From Cercospora beticola (Eukaryota > Ascomycota > Dothideomycetes > Mycosphaerellales > Mycosphaerellaceae): DNA of 64,000 nt. The notes beneath the pieces were generated by a model. That model made no database searches, was not told where the DNA came from, and saw only the letters and a list, made by a program, of their open reading frames with translations. Positions 43,609 through 53,974 of this stretch are shown here, one piece after another (position 1 is the first letter of the stretch; every line of letters starts with the position of its first letter). The stretch lies in NCBI RefSeq assembly GCF_033473495.1, contig NC_088937.1, positions 744,001 through 808,000 on the forward strand, read 5' to 3'. A program made the position numbers and the translations under genes.

Positions 43609-44859
43609 TCACTCTGGGTGAACAGTGAGTGGAAGGAAAGACATATACTTAGCTTGTATGCTACTGTCGTCTCGATTTCGACTATGCTTCTGAAGTAACG
43701 TTGCTCAAAGGCATAGTCGGAATGCTGAAGATGGCCATATCGGGCTCATGCCTTGCTCTATTGTGCTATGCGCGTGTCTCTGGCGTTCCGAGGAATGCTG
43801 CGCATGGCGTGGGCGTCACAGGCGTGAATGTCAAGAGCATCATTCTCCGATAAGGACGGGGCCATGAGATGAAGGCCGTGTCGCATGTAAATCAGACCCA
43901 CCGGTGTCGCGCTGCTTGATACACAATCCCTCGGAAGTCCGAGCAAGTAGTCGAGATCTCTTCGAAATTCGCATGTTGCCCTGCTCAGCGTGTCTAGACC
44001 AAGACAGCGTGGTGCTGAGAAGGATGCAAGAGGCCATAATCTTGGCAGATCGAGTCGCGAGAGTTTCCTGGTCGCCAACGGCGATATTTCCAAACTTCCG
44101 ACCGTCACCAGGTGTATGGATGATGGACAGCACGTGCAAAACTGACATTCTGGATTCCCTGGCACGAGCTGGCGATTAATATAACGTTGCATGGATCGTG
44201 CTGCTGCTTGAGAGGAGGGCAGCGCCTGCGGGAAAGATGTCATGGAGAGAGTATTGCCAGAGCAGTACACGATGGAGTAGACAAATGTATGCAGTGTAGG
44301 GAGACGGTGTTCCTGGACGTGGTTGTCGGTGCAAGGGTTGGCGGAGCGAGGGTGGAGGTGTGTCGGGCGGGCAGCGGGGCGGGGTTTCCTGGCGGCTCGC
44401 TTCCCAGATGCTTGGTCGTTTCATGTAGGAGCTAGGGGTTGTTTCGACATTCAGTCCACTTTTTGGGTCGGCCTTGACGTGCCAGCAGCGGACTCGAAGT
44501 GCCCAGCGCCGACCTGCGTGACGACGACAACGACATCCTCGACACACCGCACGCCGCTCCCGCCCATTTATCGCCCAGCCCAGACTCCGCGCCACCACCA
44601 CGCACAGGCGCACGGGACGACGATCTGTAGCACGTTCCATCGCCAACGTCCTCAGCCACCGCATTTCCTGGCACCAACGACCACCCTCCGACGCTCCTGA
44701 GACTCGCTGATACATATCGATCTCCATTACAATCGCCATCATCCCCGAAACTCTGCTTGTCTGGTCCCTGCCATGTCGCCCGAAGCGTGCTCCCTTTCCC
44801 AATAGCGACGTCGCGCGGTTTCGGGCCCCCGAGCCTGAGTGCGAAGGACGACTCTTGCC
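43609..44859. other. Intergenic, 1.25 kb
   Basis: Divergent space between the wall protein and the Tea4/Bud14 gene. Minus-strand frames at 43758-44270 and 44176-45009 lack domains; the second overlaps the real plus-strand gene out of frame. Probably long promoters and leaders. Confidence 0.45.
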
Positions 44860-47800
44860 ATGACGCGCCCCAACATTGTGCGCGCCGACACGCTCGACTT
44901 GCAAGACCTGAATAGCCCCACCGCCGCTGAGCACGCAAAGCATCCTCCTTCGAACGGCAACGCACCACATCTGGCGGCGCAGGTGCAGCACGTGCTCGAG
45001 GAACGGCATTCAGAAGAGAAGACATTGGCAGACGCTTGGGATACCGCCGCCAATCTGGACGACCAACCGGCGACGAACGATGCGGCCGACGCCCAGCACG
45101 CGCAGGAAGGCGTGACCAATGGCCAAAATGGGGAGGAAGGGGCGGCCGACGGAGATGGGGACGCGGACGATGATATGATGGACAGGATATCGAGCTCGCC
45201 GAGCATCGAGGATGGTGGGTACTCTCTGCGTTTTCGGCCTCCTTTGTACAAACTGCGCGTCGGGGGAGAGCGGCCACGCTCGGCCAGTCTGTCTCCTGCG
45301 ACAAGCACCCCGGGCACAGGCTCGACCTGCCGGTCTTTCAACCAGACCGCAGACATAACTCCAGACTCGTCGCCGTTCTTGAGCACCCCGCAGCACATGC
45401 CGCTGCGGCCCACGATGGGAGGGACGGAATGTTCGCCTATAGCCAACATTTCTCCCTTTGATGAAATGTCGTCTCCATCTGTGTTCAAATCGCATCGAAC
45501 GGGCAGTTTCAGTTTTACAGCGCCAAAACATCGTCTCGAGAAGGGTAGGTATGGCCAGGATCCAAAGCCAGCTGGAACAGTGGAGGCGCGACAGATATCC
45601 AGCGAGTTGTGGCCGGGAGACTGCGAATCCAGCGGACATTCTCATGACGCTGACTGGAGATGGACTTTTGACGACAACGGCGACCAGTGTGAGCCGACGC
45701 AGAGGAGTCCCATCGAAAGTCCCTTTCGGAGACATCCTTTCATGCGAAGCACGACCGACGTATCATACCACGTGCATGAGCGTCCACCAAGCTTGTCCGG
45801 CATGACCAACTTCGACCTGGAGAGCGTCTTGCTTCCGACTGACGATCCTCTGCTGGACACACCACCATCGCCCACGAGTTCGACTGCCTCCTGGGAAAGT
45901 ATGCCGGAGACCATTTCGGACCACAGCGATACGGGCGGATATTTCAGTGACGGAGACGATGATGACGACGACGCTTTCTTTGCTCGCGATGCGCAATTGA
46001 TTGATTATGGTTGGGGGTGCGAGTGCTTACATGATACAGAGGACATCGATTTCGAGTTCGTTTACGCACTGCATACATTTGTTGCCACTGTTGAGGGTCA
46101 GGCGAATGCTACGAAGGGCGACACGATGGTATTGCTCGACGACAGCAACAGCTATTGGTGGCTGGTCAGAGTCGTCAAGGACAGCAGCATCGGTATGTTT
46201 CCAGAACACACACGTTGCTGCAGGTCACTAACTCAAGATAGGTTACTTGCCCGCCGAACATATTGAAACACCAACAGAACGGTTAGCGCGGTTGAACAAG
46301 CACAGGAACATTGATGTTCGTCTGTCCACCATACAATTGAAAGCGTACTGACCGTGCACAGTTATCGGCTACGATGCTCAGCGACAATTCAGAAAAGTCC
46401 AGAAATCCGCTAAAAAAGGCAATGCGGCGGCGCAATGCGAAGACTGTGCAATTCGCGGCACCAACGTACGTCGAGGCCTCGGATTACGATTACTCGACCG
46501 AAGACGAGGAGAATCTTATCGAGCCTGCGTATGGCAATACGCAAGAAGCAGAAAGTACGGCACAAGAAGAAGCCGAGTCGGAGGCAGAAAAGGCCAAGAA
46601 GGCAGAAATCGAGCATCCCGAAGCAGAAAGGCGCTCGAGCACAGGTTCTAATCGTGCCTCGTTCGATCGCGAACAGGCTGCAATGGCGGCGCAAGCCCTT
46701 GCAGAGGCGGGTGTAACAGGTGATGGGCCTCATGGGCCAAAGACTGGTGAGTTGGATCCAAGAGGCATCGATGGGCACAGCATACCAACCGTGGAAACAG
46801 AGGCTGCCCCGCTCAAATCAAAACGAACACGAAACACGGACTCATTCCTTAAAGACGACAAAATCGATACTGTACGAATCACACTCACTCCAGGATTACT
46901 ACGCGAGGAACAGGCGAAAGATGGCAAATCACCATCAATCGATACCGCACGAAGCAGCAGTTTTGAAGAGCTCAAACCAACCACATCTCCGATTGAACAG
47001 GCCTCCGGGAAGAAAGAGGAGAAAAAGAAAAAGGAAGACAAGCCAAAGAAGAGTGGCGGCATGCTCAGTGGACTGTTTAAGAGCAAGAAGAAAGACAAGA
47101 AGGCCAAAGAAGCGGCGAGTGATGCTGATTCCGAAAAGGAGAAAGTGTCCACCGAACTCTCGCGAGAAAACTCGCAAAGAGGCAGCCCGAACCTCAGTGG
47201 CAAGCTTTCTCCCATTGACAAAAGCTCCATTTCTTCGCCGACTGCGTTCCGACATGACTACCATGAGGACGGGCAGCGCGGGTCATCATCGCAGGATTCG
47301 ACTCAGGCATCTTTCGTGGCAGAGCTTGAAGGCTCACGGGTTGCTCATGAAATGGGTACCTCAAGTCCGGACAACGAGCTTGGACAAAAAAGCAGCGCCG
47401 AGTCTGAAGCGCAAACAGCGGAAGAAGCGCCCCAACCGGAGAAGCCGAGTGGCATCAGCAAGTTGCAGAGTTCTGTCGCCCCATTTACCAACATGCTGCA
47501 CCTTGGCGACAAGGAAGGTAAGCCCGCAAAGGCCAAAAAAGCTAAACAACGAGTGGAGCTTGACGATTTCGACTCGCCAGTGGACGATACTGCAAATCCA
47601 TTTGAAGACCAGGACAAGACCAAAGAGAGCGAGAGGCTGTCCGAAAGCCCTGTCGAAATTTCTAGCCACACGTTCATGCACGGCACCGAGACAATACACA
47701 TACCAGACACGTACAACGAAGACTGTCCAGGAACGGACACTTCTGGAGAGCCAGAGAGCCTTACGAGCTCACCCAGCATCATTGATCATCCTACTGGGCC

Positions 47801-48272
47801 TGGCGGAGCTGTGTCTGGTGTGCACGATGAAGACGATGACTCGACACCGACAGCACGCTCACCCATTGCAGTGACGCCGCATGAGAAGATAACTGCAGGG
47901 ATCGAAGAAGCGGGGACGAAGTCGCCAGCTACACCCAAAGCAGCCACTCCACAACCCACCCGTGGCCTATCAACAGATAGCACCGCTTCCAAGTCGTCAG
48001 CTTCACACCCTTCGCCCTCATCATTCCCGTCACCCGCAACGTCTCAGCAATCCTGGTCTGATGAGAGCTTGAAGGCTTGGCTCGAAGACGGTAGCGAGGT
48101 GCGCGATATGCTCGTGTTGATTCACGACAAGAGTGGCATCAAACCTGTTGCTGCAGATCATCCTCTCATGGTGGACCTTTTCACAGAACAGCGAAAAGGT
48201 GTACAGAACATGATGGGAGAGCTGGATGGGTTGCTAGGCAGCTATCTGCAGCGGAAAGGCGTCCGCTTCTGA
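44860..48272 (+). CDS. Cell-polarity SH3 protein, Tea4/Bud14 homologue
   Basis: Three exons, 44860-46192, 46242-46315 and 46362-48272 (introns of 49 and 46 nt), 1105 residues. The start is ATG 44860; upstream codons are not ATG. The long acidic, disordered N-terminus ends in a DDDDDD run. The SH3 domain is about 398-455 (FEFVYALHTFVATVEGQ, YWWLVRVVKDSSIGYLPAEHIE, completed by the first splice). Next comes the Bud14/Tea4 signature RLNKHRNIDLSATML and the PP1-docking RVxF-type motif KTVQF (496-500). A low-complexity Lys/Glu/Ser tail carries a second conserved block, WLEDGSEVRDMLVLIHDKSG. Tea4/Bud14 recruits type 1 phosphatase and formins to cell tips for polar growth. Confidence 0.9.
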
Positions 48273-49382
48273 GGAGCTACCGGATGCGGTAGGGAAGATG
48301 TTGATGACGGAAGCAGTTCCAACCAACCTGTTACGATGCACGACGACCGATATTGTTTGATTTTTTGAGGTTTTGCAACTTCTGCTCGACTGCCGACGTC
48401 CTTGAGACGCTTCGGTTGCACTTTCTGACAGAAGTTTTATGTGTGCATATACCCTTCCGGCGAAGCGAGCAGGCACGCAGGTTCCAGGCAGGCGACTGAG
48501 AAGGTAGGCGCATGTATGGGCATCCTCTTCGCACCTGTCGACAGCAGGCAATGGAGTTGAGGTTTGCTTTTATGTTTACAGATACTACACCACAGAGAGA
48601 AAAACAGAATCCAGGCCGTTGACTGGCGGTATTTCCTTCCAGCACTTTCCACCCAATGAGCTCGATGCCAAGGGCTACTGCTTCGTGATGCGGACAATCA
48701 GGACATGCGATGATGCGAGAAACAGCTACTACGTTCTTGATTAGTATTCAAATTTCTGGACCTGAGTGGAGTGCAGAGACTAATCGGATGGTTCGGTATA
48801 TATTTATCAAGGTGAGACCTACAAAGGCAGCATAACTCTATAATTAGGAACTGACTCGAGCGAAAGAAGTTAGCTGGAAAGCTGTCGTCCACACCAGCCC
48901 AAGCATCCTTGTCTTTCTCTACCTGACCGCCTCACACAATTGCCACAGCTACGGAGCTTTGTAGATCTCCACGTCATCTCCTACACCACATATACACTAC
49001 ATTGACAGCACCGTCTCCAGATCTCCGCCGCTCCGCGTCTTGTCCTCGTATTCGGCCGCGCAAAGCGACTTGATCACTCACCATTCTAGCTCACGAACAT
49101 GGATCACAGCGCTTTATGCAAAGTCTCTGCGGTATTTACTTACCGAGAAAAACCTTTGTCACTCTGATTCCTCTGCTAGGGCCTCGTATGGGTCGTATGG
49201 CCAAGAGAGTAGTTTCACGGGCCGAAGAGATAGTATACATGTTCGTGCACCATCACCACGACATATAAATCGACTCATCCTTCTCGCTATCTTCTTAATC
49301 CTTCATTCAGAACAAACCAATCACTAATCAAAGACCGCACTACAACACCACATCTCTCAAACAACAAGACAAGACCATCAAG
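48273..49382. other. Intergenic, 1.1 kb
   Basis: 3' flank of the Tea4/Bud14 gene and promoter of the small secreted protein gene. A TATAAAT at 49264-49270 lies 113 bp before the ATG at 49383, and the leader is CA-rich with an A-rich stretch just before the start. Nothing else recognised. Confidence 0.5.
49264..49270 (+). promoter_or_regulatory. TATA box of the small secreted protein gene
   Basis: TATAAAT, 113 bp upstream of the ATG, followed by a CT-rich stretch that could hold the transcription start. Confidence 0.5.
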
Positions 49383-49841
49383 ATGCACTTCTCCGCCCTC
49401 CTCGCCGCCGGCGCCGCAACCCTCGCAGCCGCAGCTCCAGCAGCCCAGCAAGGCACCACAACCTCCACCGAAGGCGGCCCAGGTGCCTTCGAAGTCTCCC
49501 GCTTCCACTACGTATGCGCCATCGGCGAGCCACAATACTGCCGCTGGTCCTTCGACCTCGCCGTCTCCGGCTCCGCACCAAACCACCCAGCGCTCCCAGG
49601 CCCATACTACTGCGAGGGTTCCTCCAACAACACCTTCTTCACGCCATGCAGCTCCGTCAGCGCGACTCAGGAATTGCTCGCATACATCCCAGATGACAAT
49701 GTCTTGCAATTGCAGTACACTGCGCTCAACTACAACAATGGTGTTACGTATGCGTACTTTGGAGAGTACCAGACTCAGCCCAACAACCCTTACCAGGCTA
49801 CCAACTTTACGGTTGCTGAGTCCGCTGTTAAGGAGTACTAG
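49383..49841 (+). CDS. Small secreted cysteine-containing protein (candidate effector)
   Basis: Single exon, 152 residues. A clean signal peptide (MHFSALLAAGAATLAAAAPA) precedes a mature chain of about 130 residues with four cysteines (YVCAIGE, QYCRWSF, YYCEGSS, TPCSSVS). That number fits two disulfides. Beta-rich segments (VLQLQYTALNY, TYAYFGEYQT) and NxT sites (NNTFF, NFTVA) follow. Size and order of features recall Alt a 1-like and other small secreted fungal proteins, but I see no definite family match. Preferred C-ending codons suggest high expression. Candidate apoplastic protein; function unknown. Confidence 0.82.
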   Translation: MHFSALLAAGAATLAAAAPAAQQGTTTSTEGGPGAFEVSRFHYVCAIGEPQYCRWSFDLAVSGSAPNHPALPGPYYCEGSSNNTFFTPCSSVSATQELLAYIPDDNVLQLQYTALNYNNGVTYAYFGEYQTQPNNPYQATNFTVAESAVKEY

Positions 49842-50299
49842 GTCATTGATGGGACCTTGGGATGTGGAGACGGAGGGATATATTTAATGCAGGAGATTGA
49901 TCGAAAGGACAATGTCTGTGGATAAGAAGGATAACAGAAGAAAGAGACAGAGACAAAAGCGCCCTGCAGAACTGCATATGTATGTACGATTATGTGGTTA
50001 ATGTTGGATAATCTGTAACATGTAAATATGACTTTACCTGCATTGCGAAGCGAAGGAACGAATTGAAGATTTCCTCGAGGACAGCAACCGCTCTTTCTGA
50101 TCTGACTAGAATGTGCTTTCCAAATGTCCTCTTCTTCCGCACAGGCTTGTTCAGTCACCAGGCGCTCGGGCCAGGTGGGAGGAAAACCTCTGTTCACACT
50201 TGATCAGCCAACGTCGCCAAACTCTCAACCCGTGAGCTTAGGATACAAGCCTGTACTCCAAGCCAGCCGGGATTCGAATAGAGGGCCAAGGCGACCGGT

Positions 50300-50700
50300 C
50301 AATGGCATGGTCGGCTGAGCATGACAGTGGGATCGAACATTGACACATCGCTTGAGGTTTTCACGTGTGAGTTGAGCTCTGCACAGGTAGGCTGAGCACT
50401 GACATATGGGTTGAGCATGGACAGGTGAGTTCAACTTCGACAGCTCGATTGAGCATTGACAGGTCAGCTGAGCTTTTCGCACGTGGGTTGAGCTTCGCAC
50501 AGGTAGTGGACAGGTGGGTTCATCTCTTCACATATGGCCTGAGCATTGACGTGTGAGTTGAGCTGTCCACAATGTGGGTTGAGCATTGACATGTCAGCCG
50601 AAGTTTCAAATGGTCACTTGAGTTTCAACATGGCCAGCTAAGCATTGGAACGGACAGTTGAGCTTTTCTATGTCGATCTGCATTCCTGCCTTGTCAAGTC
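50300..50700 (+). repeat. Degenerate 19-21-nt tandem repeats
   Basis: About 20 imperfect units, consensus near TTGAGCATTGACAGGTGAG, run head to tail. Examples are TTGAGCTCTGCACAGGTAGG and TTGAGCATTGACATGTCAG. Spacing is mostly 19-20 nt with a few slips. Confidence 0.8.
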
Positions 50701-50905
50701 TGCTCTTACGATGTCAAGCGAACTTTTGACGGGATTAAGCGCGGTTCCCAGGCACGATACCAACACAACCAAATCCATTGGCTTCGGAATGTCCGCTACG
50801 ATCTACTTATTTCTTCGATTGAGCTTGTTGCACAGCCACTTGGTCATTGACTCTCCGATAAACGACTTGATCTTCGACAGATCGGGTGAGCACTGGGGTG
50901 GTCCG

Positions 50906-51122
50906 TTGATCTCCGGGGACAGATCAATTGATCTCTGGGGACAGGTCGGTTGACCTCCGACCATGAGTCGGTTGATCTCCGTTGACTGGTCGATGGAGCT
51001 TTGACAGGTCAATTGATCTCCGATAACGCGTCCATCGATCTGCAACGACAGGTCGATTGATCTCCGGCGATGGGTCGGTTGACCTGCGTCGACTGGTCGG
51101 TTGATCTCCACTGACACGTCGG
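50906..51122 (+). repeat. Ten-unit tandem array, nine units exactly 22 nt
   Basis: Units begin at 50906, 50928, 50950, 50972, 50994 (19 nt), 51013, 51035, 51057, 51079 and 51101. Each starts TTGATCTCC or a close variant and ends GGTCGG, GTCGA or GATCAA. The middle of the unit is variable. Confidence 0.9.
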
Positions 51123-51262
51123 TTGAGCATTGACCATGTAGGTTGAGCTACGACATTGTCAATTGAGCTTATACCGAATCAAGCCGACATTAACGATGTC
51201 AAGCGAGCTTTGGCGAAGTAAAACGGACTTTCGCCCAGCCAAGAGGTATCCGCAGAAGTCAA
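51123..51262 (+). repeat. Seven tandem 20-nt units continuing the 22-nt array
   Basis: Units begin at 51123, 51143, 51163, 51183, 51203, 51223 and 51243, each exactly 20 nt. The first three start TTGAGC; most later ones end in GTCAA or CCAA. The period changes from 22 to 20 nt at 51123 without a gap. Confidence 0.85.
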
Positions 51263-51623
51263 GTAGACCTCACGAGTGATCTTGGCCGTAGAGAATGACG
51301 ACTTCACTTCTGTGTTGTCAAGCGAGCTTGAACGAAGCCAACCGAGCTTGTGCCATGCCAAATGCGATCGACATGAGTCGAATGAAGTCGTAACATATGG
51401 TAGATAGTTCGATGCATCTATTTATGCAATGCTGTTATCCCTGTCCTCTGAAGATCCATTGTATTCTTCTGTGCTTATCACGCTGGCATCAATGCCGCTT
51501 CTAGACCCTGTATCCCGCTCATAATTCATACAATGTACAGCTGTTCCTTGCAGGTCGCTCGCTCGAAAAATGCCTCGCTACGCTTTCGCTTCCAATGCCT
51601 TGCCATCATAATGCTAATGTTTC

Positions 51624-53666
51624 TCAACACTCCTCCTGGTCATACACGGCATCCACATCAGCCCAACCCATTCTCCATCTCTCACCGCCAAAGTCGCCTT
51701 TCATCCTCAGCTGGCGAGCCATCGTTGCATTCTCACGCCAGCAGCGGGCTGAGTAGTCGTCGCCGACTGATATAAGGTTACCTTCTGTCGTCCAGGCTAC
51801 TGATGTTACTTCCTTATGGTGTCCTCCGATCAAGGCCGTCCCACGGTTGTGAATCGGCAGGTCCGAGGCTGCGGTGGCTGAAGCTGACGAGCGCTGCGAA
51901 GACTTCGGTGCTACGAAGAGCTCGTCGTCATCGTCATCGTCCTGTTCTTGCGATGGGCGCTCAGGACGAGGCACATGGCGCTCGTCGGTCGGGAATAAGA
52001 CTGGGCAATGGTTGGAGCTTCCGATTGCGAGCATTTCGCCCTTGTCACCCGCTGCAGGTCGCAATGCCGCTTTGATGTAGAAAGTAGCCAGGCGCAACTG
52101 TGGATGCTTGAAGCCATACAGTGGTCCCATCCCAGACATCGGCTGCTTCAGCATGCGGCGTCTACTGGGTCCAGTCGACATCTCGGGTGCATTGCCAAGG
52201 ACGATTTGATTCATTGAGTACGCATAGACAGTCCAGTCTCTGCAGACAGTGTACAGTCTGCTGCCATCGCCCGATAGCGCCATAGAGTTGATGCCAAAGT
52301 TGCGCTTGCTATTGTGCACGGCTGGCACGGAAGTGCTTGATAGAGGGACCGGTGCCTTGCGACAAGACATTCCGGCATTGCGGAGATCCCACAGCTTGAC
52401 TGATGCATCCACTTCGCTAGAGGTAACCACCAAGTGCTCCCTTCCATTTGGCAGGTGGTGGAACGAGGTGATTGATAGCTCGTCTCTGTTCTCAATGTTG
52501 TATGGCCGCTTGTCAGACATGTGTCCATAGCCAACATCAAGAGACTTTCCGAAACGTGTCTCGGGAGAAGTGCCGCCGCTGCGAGTCTTAAGAGATGTTC
52601 GGAAGTTCTGTACTGCAGATTTGCTGCCGCAGCGGAGATCCCAGAGTTGAATAGTACCATCGCGAGAGCTCGTAGTAATCATGTTGTCGTCGTTGGGCTG
52701 GAAGCGGACTTGCTTGACGCTGCTCTTGTGTCCTGTCAAGATGCAGATGGTCCGCTGTGATTGCATGTCCACCACGCGAGCCGTTTGGTCACCACTCGCT
52801 GTTGCCAGAATGTAGTCGTCAGAGCTGAAGGCAATGTCCATGACAGCGTTGCTGTGCACCTTGAACTTGACATGCGTCTTGCTGAAGTCGGAACTCTCCG
52901 ATGAGTCCAGTAGATGCACCGAGCCTTCTTCATCGCCTACCGCGACGAGCGGGTTTGTGTTGCATGCGACGGTACAGAACGGCAAAGCGGACCCACGAAA
53001 GACACGAGAGTCCTTGGGAGTCGTCACGAAGCCGGAAGTCTCTGCTCGCCAGTCCCCAGCATGATCGACGCCTCGGAAGCCTCGCGATGTCGCCGTGTAG
53101 CCACCAAAACTTCGCTCCATGATACGTCGGGAAGGGCCAGTTCGGCGCAGTCGTTGTATTGGCTTTGGAAATGGTTGGAGATGCTGCATCAGATCGGGCA
53201 ATGTCTCTGCCTCGGAAAGCTCGTCATCGAAGATGTCTATGGGTTCGACTGTTTGCCCGTGTCGAAGTGGCGAAGATTGCAGCGGCGAACTACCCACATC
53301 GATTGAGAACTTCCGACGCTTCAGCGGTCTTGTCGAATCGAAACCCGACTCGCCCAGGAAGTCGTCGACTTTGAGTTCGCCTGCGGCCCTGCGATTGACT
53401 CCATTCTTGGTGATGTCTCGCAATTGTCGGCCAGCTCGACTCGTGCGACTGTGCCTGGACGAGACCGACTTTTGCGGTTGGAAAAACTTCTTGAATCGGC
53501 GCGGAGTGATGGTCGGCAGTGCCTTGATTCGCTGGGTGCTGTGAACATCGGAAGCTCTGCTCTGCGGTCTGGGAGGCGAAGACTGGAAGTTTTCTTTCCC
53601 GATGGATATCTGATGCTGCTCGAAGTAGTGACTCTCTTGAGATGACGGAGGCGGCAGGTCTGCCAT
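51624..53666 (-). CDS. CDT2: Cdt2-like WD40 substrate receptor of CRL4 ubiquitin ligase
   Basis: Single exon, 680 residues from the first ATG (53666); the frame further upstream has no ATG. The head contains ITPRRFKKFFQPQ and a basic PLKRRKFS likely nuclear signal. WD blades from about residue 235 include LPFCTVACNTNPLVAVGDEEG, AVMDIAFSSDDYILATASGD, SVKQVRFQPNDDNMITTSSRDG and SITSFHHLPNGREHLVVTSSE. The last is HHKEVTSVAWTTEGNLISVGDDYSARCW-like sequence. This order and the ILTGHKSSVKQVRF blade fit Cdt2/DTL. It targets PCNA-bound Cdt1 and, in fission yeast, the RNR inhibitor Spd1 for destruction. Divergent from RRP5. Confidence 0.85.
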   Translation of the reverse strand: MADLPPPSSQESHYFEQHQISIGKENFQSSPPRPQSRASDVHSTQRIKALPTITPRRFKKFFQPQKSVSSRHSRTSRAGRQLRDITKNGVNRRAAGELKVDDFLGESGFDSTRPLKRRKFSIDVGSSPLQSSPLRHGQTVEPIDIFDDELSEAETLPDLMQHLQPFPKPIQRLRRTGPSRRIMERSFGGYTATSRGFRGVDHAGDWRAETSGFVTTPKDSRVFRGSALPFCTVACNTNPLVAVGDEEGSVHLLDSSESSDFSKTHVKFKVHSNAVMDIAFSSDDYILATASGDQTARVVDMQSQRTICILTGHKSSVKQVRFQPNDDNMITTSSRDGTIQLWDLRCGSKSAVQNFRTSLKTRSGGTSPETRFGKSLDVGYGHMSDKRPYNIENRDELSITSFHHLPNGREHLVVTSSEVDASVKLWDLRNAGMSCRKAPVPLSSTSVPAVHNSKRNFGINSMALSGDGSRLYTVCRDWTVYAYSMNQIVLGNAPEMSTGPSRRRMLKQPMSGMGPLYGFKHPQLRLATFYIKAALRPAAGDKGEMLAIGSSNHCPVLFPTDERHVPRPERPSQEQDDDDDDELFVAPKSSQRSSASATAASDLPIHNRGTALIGGHHKEVTSVAWTTEGNLISVGDDYSARCWRENATMARQLRMKGDFGGERWRMGWADVDAVYDQEEC

Positions 53667-53974
53667 GATGATTAACTTGAGATGAGCAAGGCGCGATGCT
53701 GCAGGCCGGATGGGAGACTGCAGACGCGAAGGCAGAGAGTAGAGGTGGGAAGAGGAGCGGTGGCCGGCCACTTTACAGTGCAGACGCGAGAAACGCGTAG
53801 AGAGGAGCAGAGTCGCGTCTGTGAGGAATTAAGGTTTCGGCCTGACTAAGCGCCGACATGCCGACCTCGAAAAAAGTCGGTGCTGCGCGAGCTGCGGAGA
53901 AAGATGTGAGAGAGCTTTGCGATAATTCGACAATTCACTTCACCTGTTGTTCGGCTCTGCCCTGCACATTTGCC
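53667..53974. promoter_or_regulatory. Divergent promoter region, CDT2 / RRP5, with MCB-like cluster
   Basis: The gap is 308 bp, or less if RRP5 starts at the upstream ATG 53858. An ACGCGT at 53793-53798 is flanked by near-MCB sequences GACGCG (53783-53788) and its reverse complement CGCGTC (about 53814-53819), three within 40 bp. cdt2 is MBF-regulated in fission yeast, so this cluster fits; function is inferred. Confidence 0.5.

Larger units (their letters stand above)
49842..51623. other. Intergenic, 1.78 kb, mostly short-period repeats
   Basis: From about 50300 to 51360 the sequence is built from degenerate 19-22-nt units (listed separately). 49842-50290 is the secreted-protein 3' flank. 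51360-51623 is the 3' flank of the minus-strand Cdt2 gene. Frames through the repeats do not look coding. Confidence 0.6.

Noticed and set aside
44176..45304. Long minus-strand ORFs opposite the Tea4/Bud14 5' end
   Set aside because: They are complements of a biased coding region, with Arg/Cys/Trp-rich composition and no domains.
46720..47874. 384-codon plus-strand ORF inside the Tea4/Bud14 gene
   Set aside because: A shifted frame of the low-complexity Lys/Ser/Glu coding region, with basic nonsense composition. The Tea4/Bud14 frame is supported by SH3 and signature motifs.
50225..50310. Possible minus-strand tRNA T-arm (TTCGAATCCCGG)
   Set aside because: The bases before the loop (CTCTA) cannot pair with those after it, and no acceptor stem, anticodon arm or D-arm fits around it.
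50803..51130. Minus-strand open frames through the 22-nt repeats (R-S-I-D-L-S rich)
   Set aside because: 22-nt units shift frame each copy, so apparent peptide repeats arise every three units by arithmetic. No start context or domain.
50300..51262. CRISPR-like array
   Set aside because: Units abut with no spacers, are degenerate and of two lengths, and the genome is fungal with no cas genes.
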